Assembly (NCBI GenBank): GCA_030615235.1
Contig: JAUWZR010000034.1
Coordinates: 1 to 14,798, forward strand
DNA from: Promethearchaeota archaeon
GTDB lineage: Archaea > Asgardarchaeota > Lokiarchaeia > Sigyniarchaeales > SOKP01
DNA length: 14,798 bases
Reading direction: 5' to 3'
The notes beneath the pieces are model-generated. The model searched no databases. It was not told where the DNA came from and saw only the letters and a list, made by a program, of their open reading frames with translations. Below, in pieces: positions 1 to 8,200 of the stretch. The translations under genes were made by a program, and so were the position numbers. The stretch's first letter is position 1. The number at the start of each line of letters is the position of its first letter.

Positions 1-255
1 TTTTGGATCGTTTTTTCGTGAAACACCAAACAAATCCCGTAATAAGCACAAGTTCCAAAGTATAAACAATATCAGGTACGCCCCAAGAACGTCAAACTGA
101 AGAAACCATAGGAAGTTTACTGGTATCAAAGCAACAATATACGCTAAATAACCATACCTTTCGTTTCTCTTGAAAAGATCGAAAAATAAAAAGACTCCAA
201 ATATAACAAATAAAGTTCCTGTGATAATCATAGAATTTATATCAAATATCGCCAC
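1..255 (-). CDS. Partial small membrane protein (N-terminal part only)
   Basis: I do not recognise the family. The 85 visible codons run from a GTG at 255 to the window edge without a stop, so the C-terminus is missing. The start is supported by an in-frame stop (TAG) at 271-273 and a purine-rich Shine-Dalgarno-like GAAGAGAG about 8 nt upstream. The protein is very hydrophobic: one membrane segment at about residues 9-27, a charged loop (KRNERYG, 29-35), then one or two further segments at about 36-52 and 56-73, and a basic stretch (SRKNDPK) at the break. It is therefore probably an integral membrane protein with at least three helices and no recognisable catalytic motif. It lies downstream of, and on the same strand as, the mutase-like gene, but 183 nt and its own TATA-like box separate them. 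Confidence 0.6.
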   Translation of the reverse strand, partial: MAIFDINSMIITGTLFVIFGVFLFFDLFKRNERYGYLAYIVALIPVNFLWFLQFDVLGAYLILFILWNLCLLRDLFGVSRKNDPK

Positions 256-297
256 AATTAAAACTCTCTTCTAATTATTATTTTTAATTTAGTTATC

Positions 298-317
298 AAT
301 TATATATATTATAACAA
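298..317 (-). promoter_or_regulatory. Putative TATA-box promoter of the truncated membrane-protein gene
   Basis: Read on the minus strand, this AT-only stretch contains a TATA-like element about 43-60 nt before the GTG start at 255. With archaeal spacing (transcription begins about 25 nt downstream of the box) this gives a short leader that still includes the GAAGAGAG ribosome-binding site. The background is very AT-rich, so chance matches are common. Confidence 0.35.
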
Positions 318-438
318 CATATTATTTTAAATTAATACCAGACCATTTTTAATTTCACTTCATAGTTTTTAAAATAATATGATGGAATTAGTAAAAATTT
401 AACTTTACATGTAATTAAATTTTAGTGTTTTTGTGTGA

Positions 439-1824
439 TTAAAATTTGGAAAGTATTTTTGATAGCTCCGATATCATTTTTTCACTTTTGTTTTTGTCGT
501 CCGACTCAGCAGAGAGTAATATCGCATTCCTATTAAGAGAAACTCTAATATTTACGTACACATCATCATAAATTATTTTTATTTCATTGATTATATCTTG
601 ATACTTTAAGTTATGTTCATCTGCAAACTCTATTAATCTGTTGTGGATTGTTTCCAATACATCTGACGAAACCGGTATTGATTTATTAACTTTTATACCC
701 TTGGGAAACCCTTTTGTAAGAGAACTTAATAAATCCTTTTGAAGAGCCATTATTTCTAAAATTTTGAGTAAAGTATAGTTACCATCGCTTATAGGAGAAT
801 AAGTAGGAAAATAAAATTTCAAGGAATCTGCTGCAGCAAAACAAGCTCTTTCTTGTCTTATTTGACGTGAAAGCTCTCCAGGATAATTTTCTACAAGTTT
901 TATTGGATGTCCGCTCTCCTTTATAAAATCTTTAACAACGCGAGAGATATAAGGCGTTATAATTATCGTACTATTTTTAGACTTTTGGACTCCTTTATCG
1001 TAAGCGACGAAGAGCATCAACAAATCTTCGAAACTAATTTCTAAGCCATTTTCATCAACTACCAATAATCTTGATCCATCAACATCAAAACATACTCCTA
1101 AATGACTATTTGATGCTTTTACGATATCCGCAGTATTCTTAATGGTATTTATGCTCGGAACAGGAACAAGTGATCTTTCACGATAATGAGTATTTAGCGC
1201 GATTACTTCCACCCCTACTTCATTGATTAAGAGTGGAGTTATTTTTCCAGTTGGACTGAAAGAACAATCTACTACTATTTTTAAATTAGCCTCTTTGATA
1301 AGTTTTTTACTGACAAATTGTTCTAACGATTTAATATACACATCTTGAGTCTGAGGGATTGCAATAATACGTCCAATCCTCCTAGGATCGACACGTCTAA
1401 TTTGAGTTGGATATGTATTGTATGCTTCAATGATTTTTTTGATTTCCAGAGGAGCTAATTCTATTCCTCCTGCATCTGCAAATCTTACTCCGACATCTTC
1501 ACTATATAGATGCCCTCCTGAAAAATAGGCTCCCCCGCTTGCTCCAAATCGTCTTATGGTGAATTCTAATAATGGAAATGTACATTCTGATAGATTTAAT
1601 ACATTCACTCCAGTACTCATTACACCAGCAGTATAACCTCTCTTTAACATGCGGCTATCGTTATGATAATCTCGTCCGATAACAATTGTCTCGTCTTCCC
1701 TAAAAGAACTCCCATGAATAGAACCAATAGAACTCGCTATCTCGGGTGTAAATATATAATTAGCCCTTCCTACAATTCGACCTTTTTTATTAAGTTCATC
1801 TAACTTTTGTACGCGTGAAATCAT
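439..1824 (-). CDS. Phosphohexomutase-fold protein with degenerate active site (phosphomannomutase/phosphoglucosamine mutase family)
   Basis: 461 residues, the usual length of archaeal alpha-D-phosphohexomutases, which interconvert hexose 6- and 1-phosphates. The four-domain layout is recognisable: an N-terminal domain starting near TPEIASSIG (26-34), the serine-loop region (97-114), the metal loop (247-252), the sugar-specificity region (about 326-350, ending SDGNYTLLKILE) and the C-terminal phosphate-binding domain (about 420-440). Each catalytic motif is changed. The TASHNP loop reads FSGGHLYS, keeping only Ser102 as a possible phosphoserine. The metal loop DGDGDR is DVDGSR, losing the third Asp. 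The GEMSGH-type sugar loop is AAADSL. The RPSGTEP phosphate loop is RVSLNRN. It may be an inactive or regulatory paralogue or have a new specificity. The ATG at 1824 is preceded by GAAAGGT. It is divergent from the amylase gene. Confidence 0.8.
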   Translation of the reverse strand: MISRVQKLDELNKKGRIVGRANYIFTPEIASSIGSIHGSSFREDETIVIGRDYHNDSRMLKRGYTAGVMSTGVNVLNLSECTFPLLEFTIRRFGASGGAYFSGGHLYSEDVGVRFADAGGIELAPLEIKKIIEAYNTYPTQIRRVDPRRIGRIIAIPQTQDVYIKSLEQFVSKKLIKEANLKIVVDCSFSPTGKITPLLINEVGVEVIALNTHYRERSLVPVPSINTIKNTADIVKASNSHLGVCFDVDGSRLLVVDENGLEISFEDLLMLFVAYDKGVQKSKNSTIIITPYISRVVKDFIKESGHPIKLVENYPGELSRQIRQERACFAAADSLKFYFPTYSPISDGNYTLLKILEIMALQKDLLSSLTKGFPKGIKVNKSIPVSSDVLETIHNRLIEFADEHNLKYQDIINEIKIIYDDVYVNIRVSLNRNAILLSAESDDKNKSEKMISELSKILSKF

Positions 1825-1964
1825 TTTAACCTTTCAAATTTTGAATTGTAAAATATAATTAGTATAGCTTGTTAATAATAATAATAACTTTCGTTTAAAA
1901 ATACATTTATCAATTAACTTTAGGGCACTTTTAATAAATGTTAGAGTAATGAGCTGTAATTCTC
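1825..1964. promoter_or_regulatory. Divergent promoter region between the mutase-like and amylase genes
   Basis: 140 bp that must hold the promoters of both genes. For the amylase gene a TATA-like TTTTAATAAAT lies at about 1929-1939, only about 30 nt before its ATG, and there is no Shine-Dalgarno sequence, so its mRNA may be nearly leaderless. For the mutase-like gene, TATA-like AT stretches lie at about 1850-1866 and a GAAAGGT ribosome-binding site sits just before its ATG. A short (TAA)n tract occupies about 1872-1888. Close promoters may mean shared control, which is inference. Confidence 0.4.
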
Positions 1965-4900
1965 ATGAAAATCTCGAGAGATGCAAGAAATAAGTACGAA
2001 TTTGCTGAGTTTAAATTTTCAGAAAAGGGTAATCTTGAATTTAACGGAAATATCCATTTAGTTAGGATATTTGTTCAAAAATTAAATCAAAAAAGAGATT
2101 TAATTAATTATCCGGAAATTGCTATTCGAATAGGCGAATTCAATGGAATGGCATTAATGTACGAAATTAATAAATTCTTGTTCAATTTGTACAAAGAAGA
2201 AACCCAGAATTCACGGTTAAATAATGAACTTTATGAGTTTTTAGAAAATAAAATTGGCAGTTCTAAATTAGAAGAGGCAATCTACTCCTTGATAGAGGAA
2301 TTTCCTCCAGATATTGTATACCAAGAAGAAGAAAAAATTGAAGAGTTTTTAAAAGATGAAGTAGAGGGAGTTGAAAACGAAATCCATTTTGTTGATGAAT
2401 TTGTAAATCTCTGGCTCGGAAATATGAATCCCTCCTATTCTCCTTTTATCGAGCTATTTGACGATGAATCGCTTGAAAAACGCACGGCTTATAGGGAAAT
2501 CATTAATGAAATCTCTAATTTTTTTGAAGAAAAAGCTAAATTTGGACCTAATAATCAGAATTTAATTGAAATGTTGAAAGAACCGGCAGAAAAATATCCA
2601 CATTCAATTCGAGAACAATTAGAGTATATTCATGACAACTGGGGATCGGTATTAGGAAAGTATATATTCCAAATCTTAATTGCCCTTGATATTATAAGGG
2701 AAGAAGAGATGTTAAGGGGATTAGGTCCTGGAGAGTCAGAAGCTTATGAATTTGATTCTATGGAAATAGAAAATTATACTATCGACAAAGAATGGATGCC
2801 AAAGGTAATCATGATCGCTAAAAACATTTATGTTTGGATGGACCAGCTTTCGAAAAAGTACAATAGAACAATTACAAAATTACATGATATCCCCGATGAA
2901 GAATTAAATCAACTGAAAGAATGGGGGTTTAGCGGTCTTTGGCTCATTGGATTATGGGAAAGAAGTCAGGCGTCAAAAACAATTAAAAGATGGTGTGGTA
3001 ATCCAGAAGCAGAAGCAAGTGCTTATTCAACTTACGATTATGTTATCGCTCATGATTTAGGAGGTTATGATTCTTATAACAATTTAAAAAATAGAGCTAT
3101 AGAGAGAGGAATTCGTCTCGCTTGTGATATGGTGCCTAATCACACTGGAATTGTTTCAAAATGGGTATTAGAACATCCCAATTGGTATATCTCTCTGCCA
3201 TACTCTCCATTTCCATCTTATAGTTTTTCAGGTGAGAATTTATCCGGAGATCCAAATATAGGTATACATCTGGAAGATAAATATTTTACTAGAACCGATG
3301 CTGCAGTTACATTTAAACATGAAAATTTTCGTACTGGCGAAATCAAGTATATTTATCATGGAAATGACGGTACTAGTTTTCCATGGAATGATACGGCTCA
3401 ATTGGATTTTTTAAATCCGGATGTTCGAGAAGCAGTTATTCAGACTATTTTGCACGTTTCCAAGATGTTCCCTATTATTCGGTTTGATGCTGCAATGACC
3501 CTTACAAGAAAACATTACCAAAGATTATGGTTTCCAGAACCTGGAACTGGAGGTGCTATACCTTCAAGAGCGGAGCATGGAATCTCCAAAGATGAGTTTT
3601 ATAAGGCGATGCCATCAGAATTTTGGCGAGAAGTTGTTGACAGGATCAATAAGGAAAATCCAGATACGTTGTTATTGGCAGAGGCATTCTGGTTGCTTGA
3701 AGGATTTTTTGTGAGAACATTAGGGATGCATCGAGTGTACAATTCTGCGTTTATGAATATGCTTAGCGATGAAGATAACGCTATGTATCGCTTAGTATTA
3801 AAAAACACTCTCCAATTCGATCCGGAAATCCTTAAAAGATTTGTAAATTTCATGAGTAATCCAGATGAAGAAACCGCTATAAAACAATTTGCTGATGGAG
3901 ATAAATATTTTGGCGTTTGTTTAATGATGGTAACCATGCCAGGGCTTCCAATGTTTAGCCATGGACAAATCGAGGGATATCACGAAAAGTATGGTATGGA
4001 ATACAGACGGGCTTACTGGGATGAAGAAATCAATTTAGGCTTACTTGAGCATCATAAAGAAACTATATTCCCGATAATGAAGAAACGCTATCTTTATGCT
4101 AATGCTAATAATTTTTTACTGTATGACTTTTGGACGGGGAATGTAGTCAATGAAGACGTGTTTGCGTATTCTAACCGGGTTAATAATGAGTGTGCATTAA
4201 TAATTTTTCATAATAGGTACGCTGAAGTAAGCGGTTTTATCAAAAATTCAGTTGGATTTGCACAAAAAGTGAACGGTAATAAAGAGATAATCCAGAAAAC
4301 CTTAGCAGAGGGTTTAAAATTACCGGTAGAGGGATATTGTATCTTTAAAAATTATCTTACGGGATTGGAATACATAAGACGAAATAAGGAACTCCATGAT
4401 CATGGTTTATATATAGAACTACATGCATATCAAAAGTTCTTGTTTATGGACTTTCAAATTATCAACGATAATGAGTTTTTCCATTATGCCCAGCTCCATG
4501 ATCTTTTAAATGGTAAGGGAGTCCCTAACATTAATGAAACTCTACACGAACTTGTATATCAACCCTTGCATAAGTCTTTTAAGATTTTAATAAATACGAA
4601 CTCATTAAGAAATTTACTAAATCCAGAAAAGGTAAGAAAAGAAGCAGAATTGATTTACAATAATCTAGATGCATTTTTGCTTGAAGTAAAAAAGTATTCA
4701 ACAAGTCAAAAGGATTATACGGATATTAAGAATGATATCGTATTGAGAATTGAAGTTATGCTAAAACTAAAACATAAAGTTGGAGAATTGAGAATTCCAG
4801 AGGAATATAGAGACATTTTTATTAACTTACTTCCATTATCTGAAGTTGAATGGGGTATTATATTTTCATATCTTATTGTTCACCAATTAGGGCGATTCGA

Positions 4901-5378
4901 ATCAAATAATAATTATAAGCTCCTAAGTCGAAGTTTATTTGATGAATGGAGACTCTCTAAGTATATTAACAACACGCTGAATGATTTGAGCAAAGACAAA
5001 AAGGATAAGAGATTAGAAGTAGATCCGATTCTTAAGTTAATGATAGGGTTACAAGGCTGGTCTAATTCAGTTATAATTGGCAAAAAAGATTTGTATTCAG
5101 TTTTCCAACTGTTTTTTAGCGATCCTGAAGTACAGCAATATTTAAAGGTTAACCGATATCAACAGCTTCTATGGTATAATGCTGAATTATTTGATAATTT
5201 TATTAAATGGATGTGGTTAATTGCTATTATTGAATTGCTTGCTAAGCCAATAGGAGACGCAAATGAGGAATTAAAGAAGTTATTAGATTATTATCTAATG
5301 ATCAAAAAAGTTTCAAAAACCACTAACTTCCAGGTTATTAAGTTATTAGATGATTTGCATAATTATCCTCAAACTTAA
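1965..5378 (+). CDS. Large cytosolic GH13 alpha-amylase-family enzyme
   Basis: 1137 residues, about twice a typical alpha-amylase, with no signal peptide or membrane segment, so it should act on intracellular glucan or oligosaccharide. Domains: a mostly helical N-terminal region (1-270); the GH13 TIM barrel (about 275-720); a beta-sandwich-like stretch (about 725-800); and a helical C-terminal region (about 850-1137). GH13 conserved regions are visible: region I DMVPNHTG (388-395); region II IRFDAAM with the expected nucleophile Asp508; region III LLAEAFW with the acid/base Glu573; and region IV FMSNPDEE with the expected transition-state Asp634, where the usual His of NHD is Pro633. The stretch GLPMFSHGQIEG (660-671) followed by EKYGMEYRRAY is typical of the large bacterial/archaeal members as I remember them. 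Hydrolase versus transglycosylase activity cannot be told from sequence. The ATG at 1965 lacks a clear ribosome-binding site. Confidence 0.88.
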   Translation: MKISRDARNKYEFAEFKFSEKGNLEFNGNIHLVRIFVQKLNQKRDLINYPEIAIRIGEFNGMALMYEINKFLFNLYKEETQNSRLNNELYEFLENKIGSSKLEEAIYSLIEEFPPDIVYQEEEKIEEFLKDEVEGVENEIHFVDEFVNLWLGNMNPSYSPFIELFDDESLEKRTAYREIINEISNFFEEKAKFGPNNQNLIEMLKEPAEKYPHSIREQLEYIHDNWGSVLGKYIFQILIALDIIREEEMLRGLGPGESEAYEFDSMEIENYTIDKEWMPKVIMIAKNIYVWMDQLSKKYNRTITKLHDIPDEELNQLKEWGFSGLWLIGLWERSQASKTIKRWCGNPEAEASAYSTYDYVIAHDLGGYDSYNNLKNRAIERGIRLACDMVPNHTGIVSKWVLEHPNWYISLPYSPFPSYSFSGENLSGDPNIGIHLEDKYFTRTDAAVTFKHENFRTGEIKYIYHGNDGTSFPWNDTAQLDFLNPDVREAVIQTILHVSKMFPIIRFDAAMTLTRKHYQRLWFPEPGTGGAIPSRAEHGISKDEFYKAMPSEFWREVVDRINKENPDTLLLAEAFWLLEGFFVRTLGMHRVYNSAFMNMLSDEDNAMYRLVLKNTLQFDPEILKRFVNFMSNPDEETAIKQFADGDKYFGVCLMMVTMPGLPMFSHGQIEGYHEKYGMEYRRAYWDEEINLGLLEHHKETIFPIMKKRYLYANANNFLLYDFWTGNVVNEDVFAYSNRVNNECALIIFHNRYAEVSGFIKNSVGFAQKVNGNKEIIQKTLAEGLKLPVEGYCIFKNYLTGLEYIRRNKELHDHGLYIELHAYQKFLFMDFQIINDNEFFHYAQLHDLLNGKGVPNINETLHELVYQPLHKSFKILINTNSLRNLLNPEKVRKEAELIYNNLDAFLLEVKKYSTSQKDYTDIKNDIVLRIEVMLKLKHKVGELRIPEEYRDIFINLLPLSEVEWGIIFSYLIVHQLGRFESNNNYKLLSRSLFDEWRLSKYINNTLNDLSKDKKDKRLEVDPILKLMIGLQGWSNSVIIGKKDLYSVFQLFFSDPEVQQYLKVNRYQQLLWYNAELFDNFIKWMWLIAIIELLAKPIGDANEELKKLLDYYLMIKKVSKTTNFQVIKLLDDLHNYPQT

Positions 5379-5382
5379 GACC

Positions 5383-5389
5383 TTTTTTT
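5383..5389 (+). terminator. T-run terminator of the amylase gene
   Basis: Seven consecutive T residues begin 5 nt after the amylase stop codon, inside the 16-nt gap to the convergent pyrophosphorylase gene. Archaeal RNA polymerase commonly stops at such U-tracts without a stem-loop, and none is visible here. Confidence 0.5.
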
Positions 5390-5394
5390 AGAGC

Positions 5395-6543
5395 TTAGAT
5401 ATCAGTACCCAAATCAAGAGTTTTATCTCTTATCTGGGTGTCGTTACTAATCCGACTATTTGGTGCTACAATTGCATTATGTAGAACTACATTATCACCT
5501 ATGTCGCAATTATTACATATAATGGACTCGTCTATTCGGCACCCCGCACCAATATTTACATCGTCCCATATTACACTTTTCTCAATAATTGTATCTTCCC
5601 CTACTATAACTCGATTTCCTATTGAAGTTAAGGGTTTAATTATTGCTCTATTAAGAAGTTCTACATTTTCGCCAAAGCAAGTTAATTTTTCGATTGTCGC
5701 ATTTTGTCCAGAATCAATAATCCCCATTACAAAAATCCCATCGTATTCATCACCATTTGGAGTAATTGGCCAGGAATATTTCCTCAGTAAATCCCAATTC
5801 GCCCACAAATACGTTTGAGCGTTTCCGCAATCAAGCCAGTAATAATTTTGTACAAAACCATAAAGATCATAGCTATTTTCTAAGAGATATGGAAAAACTT
5901 CTCCTCCAAAATCCATCAAACCTGTTTCTTGAAGTATTTGATCAATTTCCTTTCTAAAACAATAGATTCCTGTATTAATTATATTTGTATGTAGAAACAA
6001 ATCCGTTCTTTGAGCCATACTGCTTAAATATAACTCCATCGGAGCAGGTTTTTCTAAAAAAAGGTAAATTTTACGATTATTATCTAAAAGAACTACTCCA
6101 TATTGACTTGTATGGCTTTCGCTGGTTTTCATTGATATTGTCGTCGTTCCACCTTTCTCTAAGTGAAAGTCCATAAAACTAGCCATGGGAAGATTAGTCA
6201 CAATGTCAGCCATGCTAACAACAATATTCTCAGAATCTATTCTATCACCGATTAAGCGGTAAGCGTCAGCAGTACCCTTACTTTCTTGAATAATGCATTC
6301 TAACTCAACATCCCCTAATTTATCTTCTGTCCAAGTTTTTTCTATATAACTTTTTAATTCTTTGCCCATATAAGCTAATGCGAGTACAATATGCTTTATA
6401 TCAGCATACATCAGATGCGCTATAGAATAATCTACCATAGCTTTGTTTGTTACCTTTACTAACGGTTTAGGGATTAAAGATGTAAGAGGTAAAAGTCTTT
6501 TACCTCTACCTCCCGCTAGAATTATGGCAGACCATTCTCTCAA
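5395..6543 (-). CDS. NDP-sugar pyrophosphorylase with left-handed beta-helix C-terminus
   Basis: Transfers a nucleotidyl group from an NTP to a sugar 1-phosphate, giving an NDP-sugar and pyrophosphate. With the start chosen here it has 382 residues. Visible motifs: the nucleotide-binding signature LAGGRGKRLLPLT (9-21) with IPKPLV (24-29); a GD-type motif read as SMADIV with metal-ligand candidate Asp113; LEKP (163-166); NTGIY (190-194); and WLDCG with the second metal-ligand candidate Asp238. From about residue 289 come hexapeptide repeats (for example IGAGCRIDESIICNN) of a beta-helix, as in GCD1/mannose-1-phosphate guanylyltransferase-like enzymes. The sugar and base cannot be read from sequence. 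The frame extends to an ATG at 6681, but that would overlap the upstream gene by 68 nt and add about 46 unconserved-looking residues. TTG at 6543, after GAGAAG, places the start 8 residues before the signature. It is the second gene of an operon with the GalT-like gene. Confidence 0.85.
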   Translation of the reverse strand: MREWSAIILAGGRGKRLLPLTSLIPKPLVKVTNKAMVDYSIAHLMYADIKHIVLALAYMGKELKSYIEKTWTEDKLGDVELECIIQESKGTADAYRLIGDRIDSENIVVSMADIVTNLPMASFMDFHLEKGGTTTISMKTSESHTSQYGVVLLDNNRKIYLFLEKPAPMELYLSSMAQRTDLFLHTNIINTGIYCFRKEIDQILQETGLMDFGGEVFPYLLENSYDLYGFVQNYYWLDCGNAQTYLWANWDLLRKYSWPITPNGDEYDGIFVMGIIDSGQNATIEKLTCFGENVELLNRAIIKPLTSIGNRVIVGEDTIIEKSVIWDDVNIGAGCRIDESIICNNCDIGDNVVLHNAIVAPNSRISNDTQIRDKTLDLGTDI

Positions 6544-6613
6544 TTTAATCTTCTCATAAAACTTTTCATTAATTATATGGTGAATTATGGATATAAATTT
6601 ATTACCACTTGCA

Positions 6614-7909
6614 TTAATTAATATATTTTTGAATCGAATTCCTGATCTCTTTTGCGGCGATATGGGGTAATTTTCTTGCAACTCTCATATCATCTACCAT
6701 TTCAGCGCCCCCAATAATTTCATGCGGGATAATGTCACCAAAAAGATGGAAATTTGCGTCATAGTGAAAGGGACAACAATTAAATAGAATATTCCGGTTC
6801 TTATCAATTGAAATATCATCTAAACCTTGAAAGATGATCCTGAGGACTTTTGCTAAATCATTTATTTGATTTACTTTTAATTGAGAAAACCTCCGTAAGT
6901 GTTCATTTGGATGAAAACGAATATGGTAGTTCCTCACTGGACTTCCCGTGGTGTAAAAAGTCCAATATTCCGTTTTTAATATTACACGATCGCTATCTCC
7001 ATGAGAGGTCTGACATAGATGACAATTGTCTCCCATTTCTTTAAATGCTTCAAGATAACCTTCTAATCGGCTTCCATGACCATCCATATTCAAATCAATA
7101 TAGACCTGGCTATGTATGCGAGGTTGTGAGCCACCAACTTTAAGACCTATATTGAAAAATGGTGATATTGGAATATCATAAAAATCTCTCTCAATTGCCT
7201 CTTCAACACAATAAATAATTGCAGCTTTCATAGATAAGAAAATACTAGCTAGAATATCTTCTGGAATTAAATTAAAACAAAATGAAGGATAAAAATTTCT
7301 TGAGATTGTAACTAAATTTATACCCCTTGAGAGTTTTATATGTAAAGGTAATTTATCAGTAATTAATTTTTCAATATCAGGATCGACAATCCGAGCCATC
7401 GAAGGATATCTATTGATTAATGTCAAGGCTTTACAATCCTCTGGTATTTTCTGAGCTTGATGTGGCATTTCTAAAAATGGGTTGTCTTTCCGTTCCTCAT
7501 CTTCAGTAATAATAATCGTAAAACCATCACCTAATTGCTTTCCCCAGTCATCATGAATTGGCTTCCCTTCTGTAATCGAAGTAAAGATATCTTTATGCTT
7601 GAGCGCATTTTTTTTTGAGCAATCGAAAAATTGCTTCTTTTCTTCAATACTTGTAAAACCCTTTGGTCTTGCACCTCTGATTGGAGATATGTAAGCAAAG
7701 TGACCATAATATCTTTTACGCTCTTTTCTTAAACCAAAATCTTCTGATCTTATATTTACTGTTGACAAGGGATCCCACCTCTTAATTGGAACATCGTATG
7801 TTGTTTTACCAGCAAAATTTTCAGAAGAAATTATACCCCACTCCATAAATTTTGGAGACATTTTTTTACTCGAAATAATATTACACCCTTCAAATTGCGA
7901 TAATATCAT
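6614..7909 (-). CDS. Galactose-1-phosphate uridylyltransferase-like protein (HIT superfamily)
   Basis: 431 residues with the order of GalT-type nucleotidylyltransferases, which move a nucleoside monophosphate between sugar 1-phosphates through a histidine intermediate. N-terminal landmarks are RWDPLS (44-49) and ISPIRGARPKGF (74-85), then NRYPSMA (166-172), matching the GalT NxxPAL region. The active-site segment is SQPRIHSQ (261-268): the nucleophile position His266 and the following Gln are kept, but the first His of HPHxQ is Arg. A CxxC pair (CHLC, 296-299) and FHYDANFHLFGDIIPH (381-396) mark the second half. The first zinc knuckle CxxC near residue 95 is reduced to FFDC, so the metal site differs from E. 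coli GalT. Neighbours point to NDP-sugar exchange feeding the downstream pyrophosphorylase step. The ATG at 7909 is preceded by AAGAGAAG. The exact substrate is unknown. Confidence 0.78.
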   Translation of the reverse strand: MILSQFEGCNIISSKKMSPKFMEWGIISSENFAGKTTYDVPIKRWDPLSTVNIRSEDFGLRKERKRYYGHFAYISPIRGARPKGFTSIEEKKQFFDCSKKNALKHKDIFTSITEGKPIHDDWGKQLGDGFTIIITEDEERKDNPFLEMPHQAQKIPEDCKALTLINRYPSMARIVDPDIEKLITDKLPLHIKLSRGINLVTISRNFYPSFCFNLIPEDILASIFLSMKAAIIYCVEEAIERDFYDIPISPFFNIGLKVGGSQPRIHSQVYIDLNMDGHGSRLEGYLEAFKEMGDNCHLCQTSHGDSDRVILKTEYWTFYTTGSPVRNYHIRFHPNEHLRRFSQLKVNQINDLAKVLRIIFQGLDDISIDKNRNILFNCCPFHYDANFHLFGDIIPHEIIGGAEMVDDMRVARKLPHIAAKEIRNSIQKYIN

Positions 7910-7962
7910 AATTAGAATTTGCTTCTCTTAAAAATTTAACTTAAACAAAGTAAAAAAAATGA

Positions 7963-7973
7963 TTTTTTATATC
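7963..7973 (-). promoter_or_regulatory. Putative TATA box of the GalT-like/pyrophosphorylase operon
   Basis: The minus strand reads GATATAAAAAATC here, about 55-65 nt before the GalT-like ATG. Initiation about 25 nt downstream would give a leader of roughly 30 nt containing the purine-rich AAGAGAAG ribosome-binding site. The 70-nt gap before the second gene shows no comparable box, so both genes are probably co-transcribed. Confidence 0.4.
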
Positions 7974-8165
7974 ATTGAGTTTAAGAATTTGCATTACTTA
8001 GAAAATCGTCTAGATAATGAAATTTTTTTTTAGTATAGTGAAAAAAACAAACTTTTGTTCACTTATACAAATATATATTGGATATGATATAATGAATTTA
8101 CCTATACATATAATAAAATAAAAAAAAGAAGAATAAAGAAAAACTAAAATTTGCCATTATTTATG

Positions 8166-8172
8166 AAAAAAA
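8166..8172 (-). terminator. T-run terminator of the RHH regulator gene
   Basis: On the minus strand this is a run of seven T residues after GG, about 28 nt past the stop codon of the RHH gene. It fits an archaeal oligo-U terminator; no stem-loop is evident. Confidence 0.4.
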
Positions 8173-8200
8173 CCGTACTTGAATAAATTCATTTAGTTTT

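Larger units (their letters stand above)
7910..8200. other. AT-rich intergenic region between the GalT-like and RHH genes
   Basis: 291 bp containing the putative promoter of the GalT-like operon (near 7963-7973) and the T-run terminator of the RHH gene (8166-8172, minus). A purine-rich A/G tract lies at about 8118-8145. A 24-codon plus-strand reading frame (7959-8033) has no ribosome-binding site and is not called. I see no RNA gene. Confidence 0.5.

Noticed and set aside
1872..1888. (TAA)n microsatellite in the divergent promoter region
   Set aside because: Short and expected in this base composition; no sign of function.
3599..3937. 112-codon minus-strand frame inside the amylase gene
   Set aside because: It lies opposite the catalytic core of a clearly coding gene (regions III-IV) and its translation is low-complexity and Ser/Asn-rich.
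5438..5818. 126-codon plus-strand frame opposite the pyrophosphorylase
   Set aside because: It is antisense to the beta-helix repeats and has no domain or ribosome-binding site.
7959..8033. 24-codon plus-strand frame MIFYIIEFKNLHYLENRL...
   Set aside because: No Shine-Dalgarno sequence, and it overlaps the putative promoter of the divergent GalT-like operon.
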